A DNA stretch of 64,000 bases from a candidate division WWE3 bacterium RIFCSPHIGHO2_01_FULL_40_23 (GCA_001772615.1 MEUZ01000007.1:62001-126000), one strand, 5' to 3'. Shown: positions 56,554 to 63,791, counted from the stretch's first letter. The notes: generated by a model not told the origin, from the sequence alone. A program made the numbers and translations.

Positions 56554-56571
56554 CCCAACTTCTTCCACCAC
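56554..56571 (+). repeat. 18-bp direct repeat, copy 2
   Basis: CCCAACTTCTTCCACCAC, identical to 55554-55571. Confidence 0.75.
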
Positions 56572-56611
56572 TTCCCCGCCAAATGGGACCGTTTAAACAG
56601 ATATAAAATTC

Positions 56612-56640
56612 TTGATTTTCATTTAAACATATCTTATAAT
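56612..56640 (+). promoter_or_regulatory. Leaderless promoter of the second toxin-antitoxin module
   Basis: TTGATT (56612-56617), 17-nt spacer, perfect TATAAT (56635-56640), six bases to ATG. GTTTAAAC and ATTTAAAC repeats upstream may bind the antitoxin. Confidence 0.7.
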
Positions 56641-56646
56641 ACCCCT

Positions 56647-56910
56647 ATGATACAAAAAGCATTTGGAATAGGAAATAGCGTGGCTGTTACTATACCTAAA
56701 AAAGTCGGAATAAAACCTGGCACTAAAGTTGTGTTTAAAATGGAGGACAATAAATTAATATATGAGGTATTGAAGCATAGATCTCCTACCCCACAAGATA
56801 AACTGATCATAAATACCAGCGGAGCTTTTAAAATAAAGGTCAAGAATCTCAAACAAGTACTTAAAGATCTCAAAGACAATCAGTATGACAAAAAAATCAG
56901 TTTTCCTTGA
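56647..56910 (+). CDS. AbrB/MazE-type antitoxin
   Basis: 87 residues. The N-terminal SpoVT/AbrB swapped-hairpin motif is clear (AFGIGNSVAVTIPKKVGIKP, then GTKVVFK). The basic C-terminal half should neutralise the toxin. It overlaps the PIN toxin gene by 26 bases, which couples their translation. Leaderless start. Confidence 0.87.
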   Translation: MIQKAFGIGNSVAVTIPKKVGIKPGTKVVFKMEDNKLIYEVLKHRSPTPQDKLIINTSGAFKIKVKNLKQVLKDLKDNQYDKKISFP

Positions 56911-57331
56911 TACAAGCTTTCTGGTAGCTTCTCAAGTCAAAGGGCATGAATTTCTGGAAAGAACCATTGAACTTAGAAAACAGTTCATTTATGAAAAGGC
57001 AAACCTGATAACAAGTCAAATTGTCTTTGATGATTTCTGGTATGTTCTAATCGGACTAAGCAAAGCGTCCGTTACAAACATAGATCCGAAAAAGCTTTAC
57101 AGCCAATTAAAGAAAGCTACCCAAAATGTCCTTTTGTTTGAAGCTTTGAGTCTCTTGGATTTAGATCTTACTGCAAAAGAGCTGGTTGATACACTTGATA
57201 TAATGTATAGATTCAAACAAAGACCGAGAGATGCAATTATTGTGAAGATCATGAAAAAGGCAAAGGTAAAATATATTGCCAGTTTTGATGAGCATTTTGA
57301 TAAAGTTTCAGGGATTTCCAGAATTTATTAG
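56885..57331 (+). CDS. PIN-domain toxin (VapC-like ribonuclease)
   Basis: 148 residues. PIN active-site acidics are visible: Asp9 in FLDTSF, an acidic DDF in the middle, Asp in RPRDAIIV and the last Asp in SFDEHFD. Such toxins cut tRNA or rRNA. Paired with the upstream AbrB-type antitoxin. Intact, unlike the RelE toxin 0.7 kb away. Confidence 0.87.
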   Translation: MTKKSVFLDTSFLVASQVKGHEFLERTIELRKQFIYEKANLITSQIVFDDFWYVLIGLSKASVTNIDPKKLYSQLKKATQNVLLFEALSLLDLDLTAKELVDTLDIMYRFKQRPRDAIIVKIMKKAKVKYIASFDEHFDKVSGISRIY

Positions 57332-57365
57332 AAACTTTTGTTATCATCCCTATTCCCACATCGTA

Positions 57366-57395
57366 ACAAAAAGATCAGCTATTTAGACTGATCTT
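57366..57395 (-). terminator. Intrinsic terminator of the frameshifted mini-gene
   Basis: Minus strand AAGATCAG/CTGATCTT stem followed by TTTTTGTT. Confidence 0.87.
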
Positions 57396-57419
57396 AGTGA
57401 ACAGGATTTCAACAGACGG

Positions 57420-57609
57420 TTAAGGATTGTAATCTTCCGTCACAATAATCACCCTCACTTTGCCCTGGGGAATTATGTTAGTCACTCTCCCCGTCAAAAT
57501 TTCCGCTTTCTCCCCCTTCAAGAGAAATAAATTCTCCAATCTCCAACACACCGCCGAAAACGTGAGGCTCCACAATTTGAACAACTACACCCGTATTCAC
57601 ATGACTCAT
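57420..57609 (-). pseudogene. Orphan mini-gene split by a +1 frameshift in a G5 run
   Basis: ATG at 57609 with GAGGAGA upstream starts SHVNTGVVVQIVEPHVFGG in one frame. Past the five G at 57516-57512 the sensible sequence is in another frame (EKAEILTGRVTNIIPQGKV, then a TAA at 57420). Removing one G gives a single 62-residue beta-rich protein ending DYNP. Promoterless-looking but with its own terminator. Family unknown. Confidence 0.7.
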
Positions 57610-57760
57610 TTGGATTTCTCCTCTCTTTTAGCTTTAGGCGATTATAACATCACTCCGAATACCTACTGGTTCCAAGATTAATTGAGTTGAAGCAAATGAA
57701 GCCCATAGTTGTGTATTGGAGTTGTTGATGGTAAAATCAGTGAATTCAAAGGAGACTGAC

Positions 57761-58147
57761 ATGCTAGCATTCCAAAAAGGCAGATTGTACGTGCGCCTGA
57801 TGAACGGTGGTATCACGTTTTTCTTCTACACCTTAGAAGACGTTCAGCAGGGATACCAGTTTTTTGATGCTCAAAACATAGCTGAAATGAGAGGCGGCCA
57901 CGGCCAACCCTCTTTCGGCGATGACATAGAGTATACCAGGGACGGCGGAGTTGTCGGCCTCGGAACGGTAACGTTTAGAGAGGCTACCCGCGAAGACTTC
58001 ATGGCCCTCATTCAAAATTGGTCAGAAAGGACTACGGGAGTCTCGGTGCAAACCTGGCTGGAGGCGGTAATGGGGGTTCCCGGCGGTCTACTACAAAGCG
58101 AAAAAGAAAGAATCCTCCAGGCAGCAAACGCAGCCAACGTCCTGTGA
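57761..58147 (+). CDS. Orphan soluble protein
   Basis: 128 residues from the ATG at 57761, set by AAAGGAGA upstream. Mixed alpha/beta: strands at the start (GRLYVRLMNGGITFFFYT), a Gly/Asp-rich middle, a helical end (SEKERILQAANAAN). No known family. Divergent from the frameshifted mini-gene; own terminator. Confidence 0.73.
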   Translation: MLAFQKGRLYVRLMNGGITFFFYTLEDVQQGYQFFDAQNIAEMRGGHGQPSFGDDIEYTRDGGVVGLGTVTFREATREDFMALIQNWSERTTGVSVQTWLEAVMGVPGGLLQSEKERILQAANAANVL

Positions 58148-58158
58148 TAAGAACGGAA

Positions 58159-58195
58159 GGAGCCATTACATTTCAATGGCTCCCTTTCACTTTTC
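58159..58195 (+). terminator. Intrinsic terminator
   Basis: GGAGCCATT/AATGGCTCC stem followed by CTTTCACTTTT. Confidence 0.85.
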
Positions 58196-58277
58196 TAAAT
58201 TAAAATCCCATAGAAGCTCACTTCATCTAAAGTTAAAATTTTAAATTACACTAGGTTGTAAATTGAATTTTGGAAAA

Positions 58278-58311
58278 TAAAAAAAAGCGCAGGTTCAGGC
58301 GAACTTGCGCT
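58278..58311 (-). terminator. Intrinsic terminator
   Basis: Minus strand AGCGCAAGTTC/GAACCTGCGCT stem followed by eight T. Confidence 0.88.
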
Positions 58312-58342
58312 TTGTTTCCGATGTGATTTTGGCTTGAGGCCT

Positions 58343-58678
58343 TTATTCTTCCTTCTCCTTCAACTCACCCCTTTGCCACGTGTAGATTATCCTTGCAATT
58401 GCCCCAGCGATGGCAAGGACCAAGAGCACCAAAGGTAGAACCTGGATCAAAATGGCCACAAATAGCAAAACTATAAACATGACAACCCCGGCTCCAATCG
58501 GCGCACCTATGACAGTAACCCAGATAAACCAATATGGATGCCGCGAACCCCTGTGGATCACGTACAACACCCCAGCCGCGGCAACAAGTGTCAGTAAAAC
58601 AAACACCGTCCGGCCGGGGAGTGTGTTAAACAGGCTGTCCAAGAAAACCTGAGCGGCTTGCTTCCAAAATTCCATCAT
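58343..58678 (-). CDS. Orphan membrane protein, paralogue of the gene at 58859
   Basis: 111 residues with three hydrophobic segments (about 22-42, 51-70, 73-98) and a charged end (RGELKEKEE). Shares EFWK at the start, a basic-aromatic loop (RGSRHPYWF) and GAPIGAGVVM with the next gene. Weak GAAGAGA site before ATG. A TTGCAA-17 nt-TATGAT promoter lies upstream. Confidence 0.75.
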   Translation of the reverse strand: MMEFWKQAAQVFLDSLFNTLPGRTVFVLLTLVAAAGVLYVIHRGSRHPYWFIWVTVIGAPIGAGVVMFIVLLFVAILIQVLPLVLLVLAIAGAIARIIYTWQRGELKEKEE

Positions 58679-58801
58679 TTTCTCTTCTCGCTTTCTTTTT
58701 GCGTAGGTTTGTATGTAAAGCTTATAGCATCATAATAAATTTGGTTTTTGTTTGCAAATCGTATTGGGTAAAAAGATTATTCATAAACAGATTTAGGAAG
58801 T

Positions 58802-58831
58802 AAAAAGCGCAGATTTTTTTGGACCTGCGCC
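58802..58831 (-). terminator. Intrinsic terminator
   Basis: Minus strand GGCGCAGGT/ATCTGCGCT stem followed by TTTTTACTT; similar to the terminator at 58278. Confidence 0.85.
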
Positions 58832-58858
58832 TCGGCTTGCGTATTTCGTTCTCTCCCA

Positions 58859-59203
58859 CTAAGTCTTATGCATTTTCTTCTGCAGGAAGGAAAAGAACAA
58901 AGCCATTATCAACCCGAACCCTGAAATCGGCAGGAGATATGGAGTAAGCCAAATGATCAGGGCTATTGCAGCCCAAATGACTGACAGTACCATCCCAGAA
59001 CCCACGGGGAAAAGCAGCGAGAAAAGGAATAGTTCCCAAAACGGTGTAGGACGACCCGCCTTCCTCAACAACCAGTAGTTAACAGCTTCCCCGATCACAA
59101 TCGATCCTATGACCAGGAAAGGCAGACCTGATGGTGTGAAAGGAATATTTAAAAACTCCCCTGCCAGCTTCTTCCAGAACTCCAGCTGAAGTAGTGGTAA
59201 CAT
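58859..59203 (-). CDS. Orphan membrane protein, paralogue of the gene at 58343
   Basis: 114 residues from the ATG at 59203 (GGAGAG nine bases upstream; an ATG at 59215 lies inside the ribosome site). Three hydrophobic segments. EFWKKLAGEFL, the RKAGRPTPFWE loop and FPVGSGMVLSVIW align with the neighbour. Even the terminators are alike, so the unit was duplicated whole. Confidence 0.75.
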   Translation of the reverse strand: MLPLLQLEFWKKLAGEFLNIPFTPSGLPFLVIGSIVIGEAVNYWLLRKAGRPTPFWELFLFSLLFPVGSGMVLSVIWAAIALIIWLTPYLLPISGFGLIMALFFSFLQKKMHKT

Positions 59204-59354
59204 TTTTCTCTCCATTCTTTTTTGATTTTGTGTCTTATAGTACTATACATAAATAGAGCTTTTGGGGCAAATCATTTCAATTTGAAGAATTTTATGTGAA
59301 GGTATATGAATCTTGTGGTTAATAAATGGGTTAGCCTTTTAAAGTGACATTTAT

Positions 59355-59435
59355 TCTAAATGTCATCCTGAACTTGATTCAGGATCTCATATTTTTACAG
59401 CAGAGATCCCGGATTTGATCCGGGATGACATGCAA
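59355..59435. repeat. Two REP-like palindromes
   Basis: GTCATCCTGAACTTGATTCAGGATC, then GATCCCGGATTTGATCCGGGATGACAT (given in part). No gene is seen in 59204-59445. Confidence 0.7.
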
Positions 59436-59445
59436 GCATATCACC

Positions 59446-59605
59446 TTAAAACGCCAGCCCAAATGAAAGGAAGAACCCGAAAGCCTGTCCGACGAAGCTT
59501 TTAGCGAAGTCGGATTCTTGTTCTTCCGTTTGGGCCGAATGGGAAAGATACAGGTTATCATTATCTCCAATGCATGCAATTTGCACATTGGTATCGGGCC
59601 GCCAT
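59446..59605 (-). pseudogene. Orphan mini-gene split by a +1 frameshift
   Basis: ATG at 59605 with a perfect GGGAGG site seven bases upstream reads MAAR and then meets an early stop. Removing one C from the CCC at 59598-59596 gives 52 residues (MAADTNVQIACIGDNDNLYL, then SHSAQ...ESDFAKSFVG, ending in a hydrophobic FGFFLSFGLAF). The 3' part carries a long imperfect palindrome of REP type (59456-59538). Either a decayed gene or a sequencing error. Confidence 0.55.
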
Positions 59606-59810
59606 CTCAAAACCTCCCAGCATACTCTTCCCGAAGTATGAAGGTACTGAAACCTAGCCCGTCGCCTTTTCGGCTTCGTCGCTCACTAATTTAGTAAGCC
59701 AAGGTCCAAACGAAATTTTTAATGGACCGCCTAGTCAGTTTTTACCCGCGTTCACTCTGGAGCGCAGGAGGCCAAACCGACAACCTACACACCAAATCTA
59801 CAAGGAGAAG

Positions 59811-60146
59811 TTAATCCTCCCAGTAGACCATTGACCCATCGCAAGTGCATTCAGGGTCAATGCAGACTCCGCCTTCCCTAAAGACTTTGGGGTTACCCAA
59901 AGAATCCAACCTATAATCGGAGTAATAGATCCAAGTAACCCCGATTGATGGGTTCTCCTTAAGGAACATTTTCGCATCCTCAAGGGAAAGGAACATACGG
60001 GAATTGGAAAAACCCCACAGTCTTACATAACCCAACAGTCTCATTCTCTCATTGGTCCAAGCCTGAACCATCTGATCAAAGAGAGTTTCCCTGTCCCTAC
60101 CGACAAATAGAGCTCGAAAGAGGGCCAGGGTTAAAGTATCAGCCAT
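59811..60146 (-). CDS. Orphan soluble protein with a long structured leader
   Basis: 111 residues from the ATG at 60146 (AAAGGAGA upstream; a longer frame starts at 60176 without a site). Helical N-terminal half (LTLALFRALFVGRDRETLF), Cys-containing end (CIDPECTCDGSMVYWED) with three Cys that could bind metal. Family unknown. Its transcript probably starts near 60385 and passes an internal terminator. A GGTCCA/TGGACC hairpin lies about 90 bases after the stop. Confidence 0.72.
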   Translation of the reverse strand: MADTLTLALFRALFVGRDRETLFDQMVQAWTNERMRLLGYVRLWGFSNSRMFLSLEDAKMFLKENPSIGVTWIYYSDYRLDSLGNPKVFREGGVCIDPECTCDGSMVYWED

Positions 60147-60272
60147 TTTTTCTTCTCCTTTTATCCCTAAGCTCATGGCAAAAGCTTGGGAAAGACTTAA
60201 TTACCCTCAAGCCAATTCTTGAGAGCAGAATTTTAGAATCCATTAATCAAACATGAATCCCAAAATCCCATC

Positions 60273-60318
60273 AAAAAAGCCGGGAACCAAAGAGAAAACT
60301 TCTCTTAAGATCTCGGCC
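60273..60318 (-). terminator. Terminator-like hairpin within the leader of the gene at 60146
   Basis: Minus strand GGCC...AAGAGAA/TTCTCTT...GGC followed by TTTTTTGA. It lies about 130 bases before the start codon, so it could be an attenuator or the end of a separate small RNA. Confidence 0.65.
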
Positions 60319-60389
60319 TTCCAACTCGCGCGAAACTATGAAAAAGATCATTGGACAAGCTTGGATCTCTGGTATCCTAGGTACACCTT

Positions 60390-60418
60390 ATTATACTATA
60401 AGTCATAGATAATGCCAA
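60390..60418 (-). promoter_or_regulatory. Promoter of a small RNA or long leader
   Basis: Minus strand TTGGCA (60418-60413), 17-nt spacer, perfect TATAAT (60395-60390). Confidence 0.68.
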
Positions 60419-60427
60419 GCTAAACAA

Positions 60428-60472
60428 AAGGCCCGGGCGTATTTTTAATTCTCACCAAATACGCCGGGCCTT
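60428..60472. terminator. Strong (probably bidirectional) terminator
   Basis: AAGGCCCGGGCGTATT/AATACGCCGGGCCTT with one bulge; minus-strand tail TTTTGTTT. Closes the 895-residue gene. Confidence 0.85.
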
Positions 60473-60533
60473 AACGAGAGTTCCACTTATCGTTTTTATA
60501 ACCGGGAGACGTGTCAGCTCACGGTAACCAGGT

Positions 60534-63221
60534 TTATTCTTCAGCGTTATCCTGGAGAGCTTTTTTGAAGGCCGCGCTCATAGAAGTTTCTCCCTCTTCC
60601 CCACCTTCAGTGTAAAAAGGAGGTTTCTCGGGTTTGGCCTTCCTTGTGCCGCTTGGAATCGGAAAGGCCTTGATCTCCTCAAGCTTTTGCCTTGCGGTAG
60701 CAAGCTCAAGGCGGGTCTTTGCAATTTCCTCTTCATAGTCTTTCGGACCATAAATTGGAATCGCAAAATACCCATAGATCCTTACCTTCCGTCCTCCGCG
60801 GCCATTGGGACCCTCGGGATTATTGCCTTGATACTCAAACAGATGTAGCTGTGTTGAGTTCTTGGCCCTCACCCGAGCGTAGCATCGCACACCGGTCTTG
60901 GCCTGTGTGCGTGTGTAGGGATCAGCAATGAGCTTCACCCAGGTCCCGCTTGCCTCGTCAAAGAACGGACCAGCAATGAAATTACTCTCGTCGCGGGAGC
61001 CTTGCTCACCGGTGATAAAAGTAACTTCAAACGCCGCCCCATCTTCAACGGGCATCAAACCATAAGCTGAAGAAAGGCGCTCAATAGCAGCCGCTTCAGC
61101 CTGGTCAACCTCGGTAGCGGTTTCATTGCGACTCCGTTCCAAGTCGCGAAGAGCCCACTCAAGCTGACCAATTTCTTCTTCCGCCGCCTTAATCGCCTTG
61201 CGGCGCTTGGTGACCTCGGGGCTTGTGGAAGAATAACACCACCCATTAAAATCCGGATCGTAGTCGTCACCGACAATTTCCGGATCCCAGCCGTAAACTT
61301 CGCACGGCCAGACGGTGGTTTCTTCCTCACCCGAAGCGGGTTTGAAGGACCGGATCGGATCCTCCCTTTCCTCACGGGAAACGTGAATCGTCACATTCCC
61401 AACGTAGGAAAGGTCAAATCCCGTCCCCTCTCCGCGGAAGCGCTCGTGCGGTTCAAGTTCACGAGCTTTTATGGTCTGAATACCGGTTATTCCTGAAGCG
61501 GGGAGCTTCACAACCTCCCAGCTCTCATCAAACCGGTTGTCAACTTGCCAGCGTGACCAACGCAAGGCAAGCATTTCGGGGCCAACCATCTCCCAGCGCT
61601 TTACGCCTTCCGAGGTATAGCGCTTGCGATAGTCAGTCCCCGACGGCTCAACTTCCTCCCCGTCAGGGCCGATAACCCACAGATCACTCTGTTCGTTGTC
61701 GCCCATCCAGCGGAAGTGGCCGGAAAAGTTAAGAAGAATCCGGCCGCTTTCTGCTTCTGACAGAATCTCCTCACACTCGCGGATCTTTTCAAGAGCCGCC
61801 GCGTAGTCCTGCTTTTTAGCCTGCAGGATACCCGCCACAGCCCTCGCCTGCTCGGAATCTTTACCCAGTTTTTCAACCAGGTTTTGATATCCACCAAGCG
61901 CTGCGAGTCGGCCGGCTTCCGAACCCCTTAACCTTATGGCCAGACTCTTCTCGGCCATAAAGTCATGCTCGGTCAGGGAGGGAAGCTCAACTTCCGATTT
62001 CCCTTTTACCTGCGAGTCGTAGTAAAAATCTCCTTTCTTCTCGCAGTCCCCGACCCGAACGTAGCCCCCAAGCCAAGCTACCAGCTCAACGAGCTGGTTT
62101 CCCACCGCCTGCGGCAAAAACTGCAGGACGGTGAGGGCTGCAGGAGAAAACTTGGAGCCGAAAACACCTTTTTCGGTGAAATAGTAGAAGGCAAAATCCT
62201 TCCATTCTTTCACAAGGTGGTCTCGATCCCACTCGCTTTCAAGGTGATCCAGTGTTGAAGCAAGGATCACCTCTCCGGCTTCCCGCGGCAGGGCATCCAC
62301 AGAAAGGAGAAGCTTAGCCATATCGGCAACTTCCAGCCTCTTCTCCATCTGAAATTTCTCCGCGATAATCTGCTCCGCTTTTTCATAACGGAGGCAGTTA
62401 CCACAGATCATCCGGCCTTGGATCCACCACGGATACTTTCCTTCCCGCGTGTCCCCCCAGCCGGAGCAATCCTTGCCACATCGGCCGCAAGTTTCTTCGT
62501 GCCGGCAGGTTTCGCATTTGGGATATGAATCCCAAACTTGCAAATCCCGCCGCTTACGACCGCACGGGCATGGGGGGTAAGCTGACTCCAGCTCGGTCTG
62601 ATACCAAGCTGGAAGGTAGCGAACGGACAAAACCACTTTCCAAGCCGGGTCGTACACCGGATCTAAGCGATGAAAATACCAATCGCCTCGGTCCTGTACG
62701 ACCAGCTTGGTCAGCTGGTTTATTATTACCGGCAAAGCTTCTTCCCGTTCGCCGGTCTTCTCCCACGCAAGCTCACCCCTAAAGCTTACTTTCTCCCGCT
62801 CAAGAGGAGTCACCCGAATCTGGTGCTCCTCAAGAATGGAAGACGAAAGGTCGGCACCCCACACTAGTGTGTAGGTTCTCCTGTAGAAAGGAGTGCCGTT
62901 CCTCTCCTGAATCGGCCGTTCGTCACGCACACCTTCTTCGCTCTCGTTAAAGAGCCAGTCGGTTGCGATCGTAACCAGACCGATCATCCCGTTTCCCAGA
63001 TCTTTCCACCTTTCGGTGTAAAGAGGAGGGGCGGGTTTCCCCCGATACATCGTCCGGCCACGACCATCTTTCTTCGTTGTAATCTCCTCCAGCTCCACAC
63101 GCACCGTTTTATTAACGGGGGTGCCGGAGGGGAGAAAGACGATACACCTTCCGTAGGAGGCAACAGCCTCCCCGGGATTCTTGCCCTCGCGTGTTTCGAG
63201 GGTAACGATTTCTCCGGACAT
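60534..63221 (-). CDS. Large Cys-rich orphan protein (895 residues)
   Basis: No full-length family recognised. Residues about 10-60 resemble a TRAM/OB-type RNA-binding domain (PGEAVASYGRCIVFLPSG). Nine Cys at 218-276 (CPC, CETC, CGRCGKDC, CGNC) form at least two likely zinc ribbons. A helical middle (about 280-400) and coiled coils (about 690-730, 835-860) follow, with Trp-rich beta regions between. No signal peptide or membrane helix. AAAGGAGG lies upstream of ATG. GC-rich relative to the core genes. Possibly a nucleic-acid-binding protein; inference. Confidence 0.75.
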   Translation of the reverse strand: MSGEIVTLETREGKNPGEAVASYGRCIVFLPSGTPVNKTVRVELEEITTKKDGRGRTMYRGKPAPPLYTERWKDLGNGMIGLVTIATDWLFNESEEGVRDERPIQERNGTPFYRRTYTLVWGADLSSSILEEHQIRVTPLEREKVSFRGELAWEKTGEREEALPVIINQLTKLVVQDRGDWYFHRLDPVYDPAWKVVLSVRYLPAWYQTELESAYPPCPCGRKRRDLQVWDSYPKCETCRHEETCGRCGKDCSGWGDTREGKYPWWIQGRMICGNCLRYEKAEQIIAEKFQMEKRLEVADMAKLLLSVDALPREAGEVILASTLDHLESEWDRDHLVKEWKDFAFYYFTEKGVFGSKFSPAALTVLQFLPQAVGNQLVELVAWLGGYVRVGDCEKKGDFYYDSQVKGKSEVELPSLTEHDFMAEKSLAIRLRGSEAGRLAALGGYQNLVEKLGKDSEQARAVAGILQAKKQDYAAALEKIRECEEILSEAESGRILLNFSGHFRWMGDNEQSDLWVIGPDGEEVEPSGTDYRKRYTSEGVKRWEMVGPEMLALRWSRWQVDNRFDESWEVVKLPASGITGIQTIKARELEPHERFRGEGTGFDLSYVGNVTIHVSREEREDPIRSFKPASGEEETTVWPCEVYGWDPEIVGDDYDPDFNGWCYSSTSPEVTKRRKAIKAAEEEIGQLEWALRDLERSRNETATEVDQAEAAAIERLSSAYGLMPVEDGAAFEVTFITGEQGSRDESNFIAGPFFDEASGTWVKLIADPYTRTQAKTGVRCYARVRAKNSTQLHLFEYQGNNPEGPNGRGGRKVRIYGYFAIPIYGPKDYEEEIAKTRLELATARQKLEEIKAFPIPSGTRKAKPEKPPFYTEGGEEGETSMSAAFKKALQDNAEE

Positions 63222-63249
63222 GGCTTTTTAGCCTCCTTTTATTTTTTTG

Positions 63250-63370
63250 TCATCGCAAGTGAAGGGCGGTGGTCCTGACTTGATTGCTTCGGTCGCTCTG
63301 CTTCCTCGCAATGACGAATAATTGGTCATTCTGATGCCTGCCCGCCTCTGGTGGGAAAGCCAGAATCTAG
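63250..63370. repeat. REP-like repeats
   Basis: GTCATCGCAAG...CTCGCAATGAC and GTCATTCTGATGCC...CCGCCTCTGGTGGG...CCAGAATC. They fill most of the spacer 63222-63470, with no gene seen. Confidence 0.65.
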
Positions 63371-63468
63371 CTGCCTTACAGGCAACAACCCGCTCCCAAG
63401 ATAGCAGACTGAATTAAAATTTTTTGAATTGGACCTACCTTCCAATTCCAATCTTATTCAGCCAATCC

Positions 63469-63532
63469 CACTTTAGATCCCGCATCAAGTGCGGGATGAC
63501 AGAAGAGTCATTCCCGCGAAAGCGGGAATCTA
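63469..63532. repeat. Two REP-like palindromes
   Basis: GATCCCGCATCAAGTGCGGGATGAC and TCATTCCCGCGAAAGCGGGAATC (given in part), in tandem. Confidence 0.75.
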
Positions 63533-63588
63533 AACATAGGAATTTTCTCCTGATCTTGGAAACGGATTGCTGCCAACAAATTTTAGAA

Positions 63589-63631
63589 ATGAGCCGACAG
63601 CAGGATTAATACCTGTTACCTGTCGGCTCAT
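63589..63631 (-). terminator. Strong hairpin, probable terminator
   Basis: 12-bp stem ATGAGCCGACAG/CTGTCGGCTCAT; minus-strand tail TTTCTAAAATTTG is T-rich but interrupted. Probably closes the VWA-like gene. Confidence 0.6.
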
Positions 63632-63710
63632 GTGATTGCTTTGGAAACCTTTCTACCCCATAACCTAGAAGGTAGTTTCCATTGAAGGTCTTGTACACGG
63701 CAATCCCATT

Positions 63711-63790
63711 TCAGATTGCTTCGCTACGCTCGCAATGACTAAATACATTGTCATCGCGAGGAGGCAGCCTATTGGCTGACAACGAAGCGA
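63711..63790. repeat. REP-like repeats
   Basis: CAGATTGCTTCGCTACGCTCGCAATGAC and TTGTCATCGCGAGGAGGC...GAAGCGATC (given in part). Confidence 0.65.
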
Positions 63791-63791
63791 T

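Noticed and set aside
59440..59810. RNase P RNA or tmRNA in the gap after the gene at 59811
   Set aside because: None of the conserved core motifs of either RNA could be recognised; the region is better explained by a frameshifted mini-gene and REP-like palindromes.
60253..60408. Plus-strand frame of 51 residues
   Set aside because: No Shine-Dalgarno or promoter; the minus strand has a better promoter and terminator, so it is more likely an antisense shadow, although not excluded.
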